In this document: piece by piece, positions 6,157-6,265 of the stretch
Position numbering within the stretch: position 1 is the stretch's first letter
Layout: every line of letters begins with the position of its first letter
NCBI GenBank assembly: GCA_022563615.1
Contig: JADFMZ010000200.1
Coordinates: 1-6,265, forward strand
From: Planctomycetota bacterium
GTDB lineage: Bacteria > Planctomycetota > Phycisphaerae > UBA1845
Length of the DNA stretch: 6,265 nucleotides
Reading direction: 5' to 3'
The notes under the pieces: model-generated
What the model was told of the DNA's origin: nothing
Databases searched by the model: none
Seen by the model: the letters and a program-made list of their open reading frames with translations, nothing else
Translations under genes and position numbers: made by a program

Positions 6157-6265
6157 CTGTAGCGATCCAACGACCGTTTTTTCCGGGAGTTATTCCCGAA
6201 ATGGCGATACACAATAAATGAGAAGGCTATAGTGCGGCGACACCGGCGGTCTTGGACTGGATATT
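6157..6265. other. Distal flank with no recognised gene
   Basis: After the terminator-like hairpin I find no credible coding sequence on either strand. A small hairpin, CGGGA/TCCCG (6184-6188 and 6194-6198), follows a six-T run, but the T-run is on the wrong side for a + strand terminator and gives an A-run on the other strand. The stretch is noticeably more AT-rich than the genes, as expected for intergenic DNA. Confidence 0.4.

Noticed and set aside
6181..6200. Hairpin CGGGA/TCCCG as a terminator
   Set aside because: The T-run precedes rather than follows the stem on the + strand, and it reads as an A-run on the minus strand.
6228..6233. TATAGT as a -10 box for a gene to the right
   Set aside because: No -35-like hexamer at 16-18 bp upstream, and the downstream gene is not visible.

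Overview
The window holds two tandem copies of one two-gene module, all on the + strand. Each module has an exported CRTAC1-like protein (FG-GAP/VCBS beta-propeller repeats plus a C-terminal ASPIC/UnbV domain) followed by a tetratricopeptide-repeat (TPR) lipoprotein. The DNA is GC-rich. The lipoprotein signals and the CRTAC1/TPR pairing suggest a Gram-negative-type bacterium with a large, repeat-rich genome. Planctomycetota fits best, with Acidobacteriota or a related lineage possible. This is inference from gene content only; the window has no marker gene.

Layout: copy 1 of the CRTAC1-like gene (2-1264) is cut by the left edge and lacks about 161 N-terminal residues. Its stop overlaps the start of TPR gene 1 (1261-2769) by ATGA. 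After a 117-bp gap comes a complete CRTAC1-like lipoprotein gene, copy 2 (2887-4629). It also ends in an ATGA overlap with an open frame leading into TPR gene 2. The TPR2 coding sequence recognisable by homology, however, begins only near 4962. The roughly 330 bp between hold a 92-bp compound inverted repeat (4642-4733; REP/BIME- or MITE-like) and a second perfect hairpin (4783-4799). The reading frame from 4626 passes through these repeats without a stop, so its first 112 codons are probably not native protein. TPR2 ends at 6140, where its stop codon lies inside a small terminator-like hairpin. The last 109 bp show no gene.

Working model: both protein types carry export signals wherever the N-terminus is visible, so they probably act outside the cytoplasm. 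The propeller may bind Ca2+ and ligand or protein, and the TPR superhelix would be a scaffold. The two genes are translationally coupled (clear in module 1, probably ancestral in module 2), so a physical partnership is likely. The substrate and pathway cannot be read from the sequence. The clearest evolutionary signals are the duplication, a two-repeat length change between the TPR paralogues, and the repeat element at the second CRTAC1/TPR junction.
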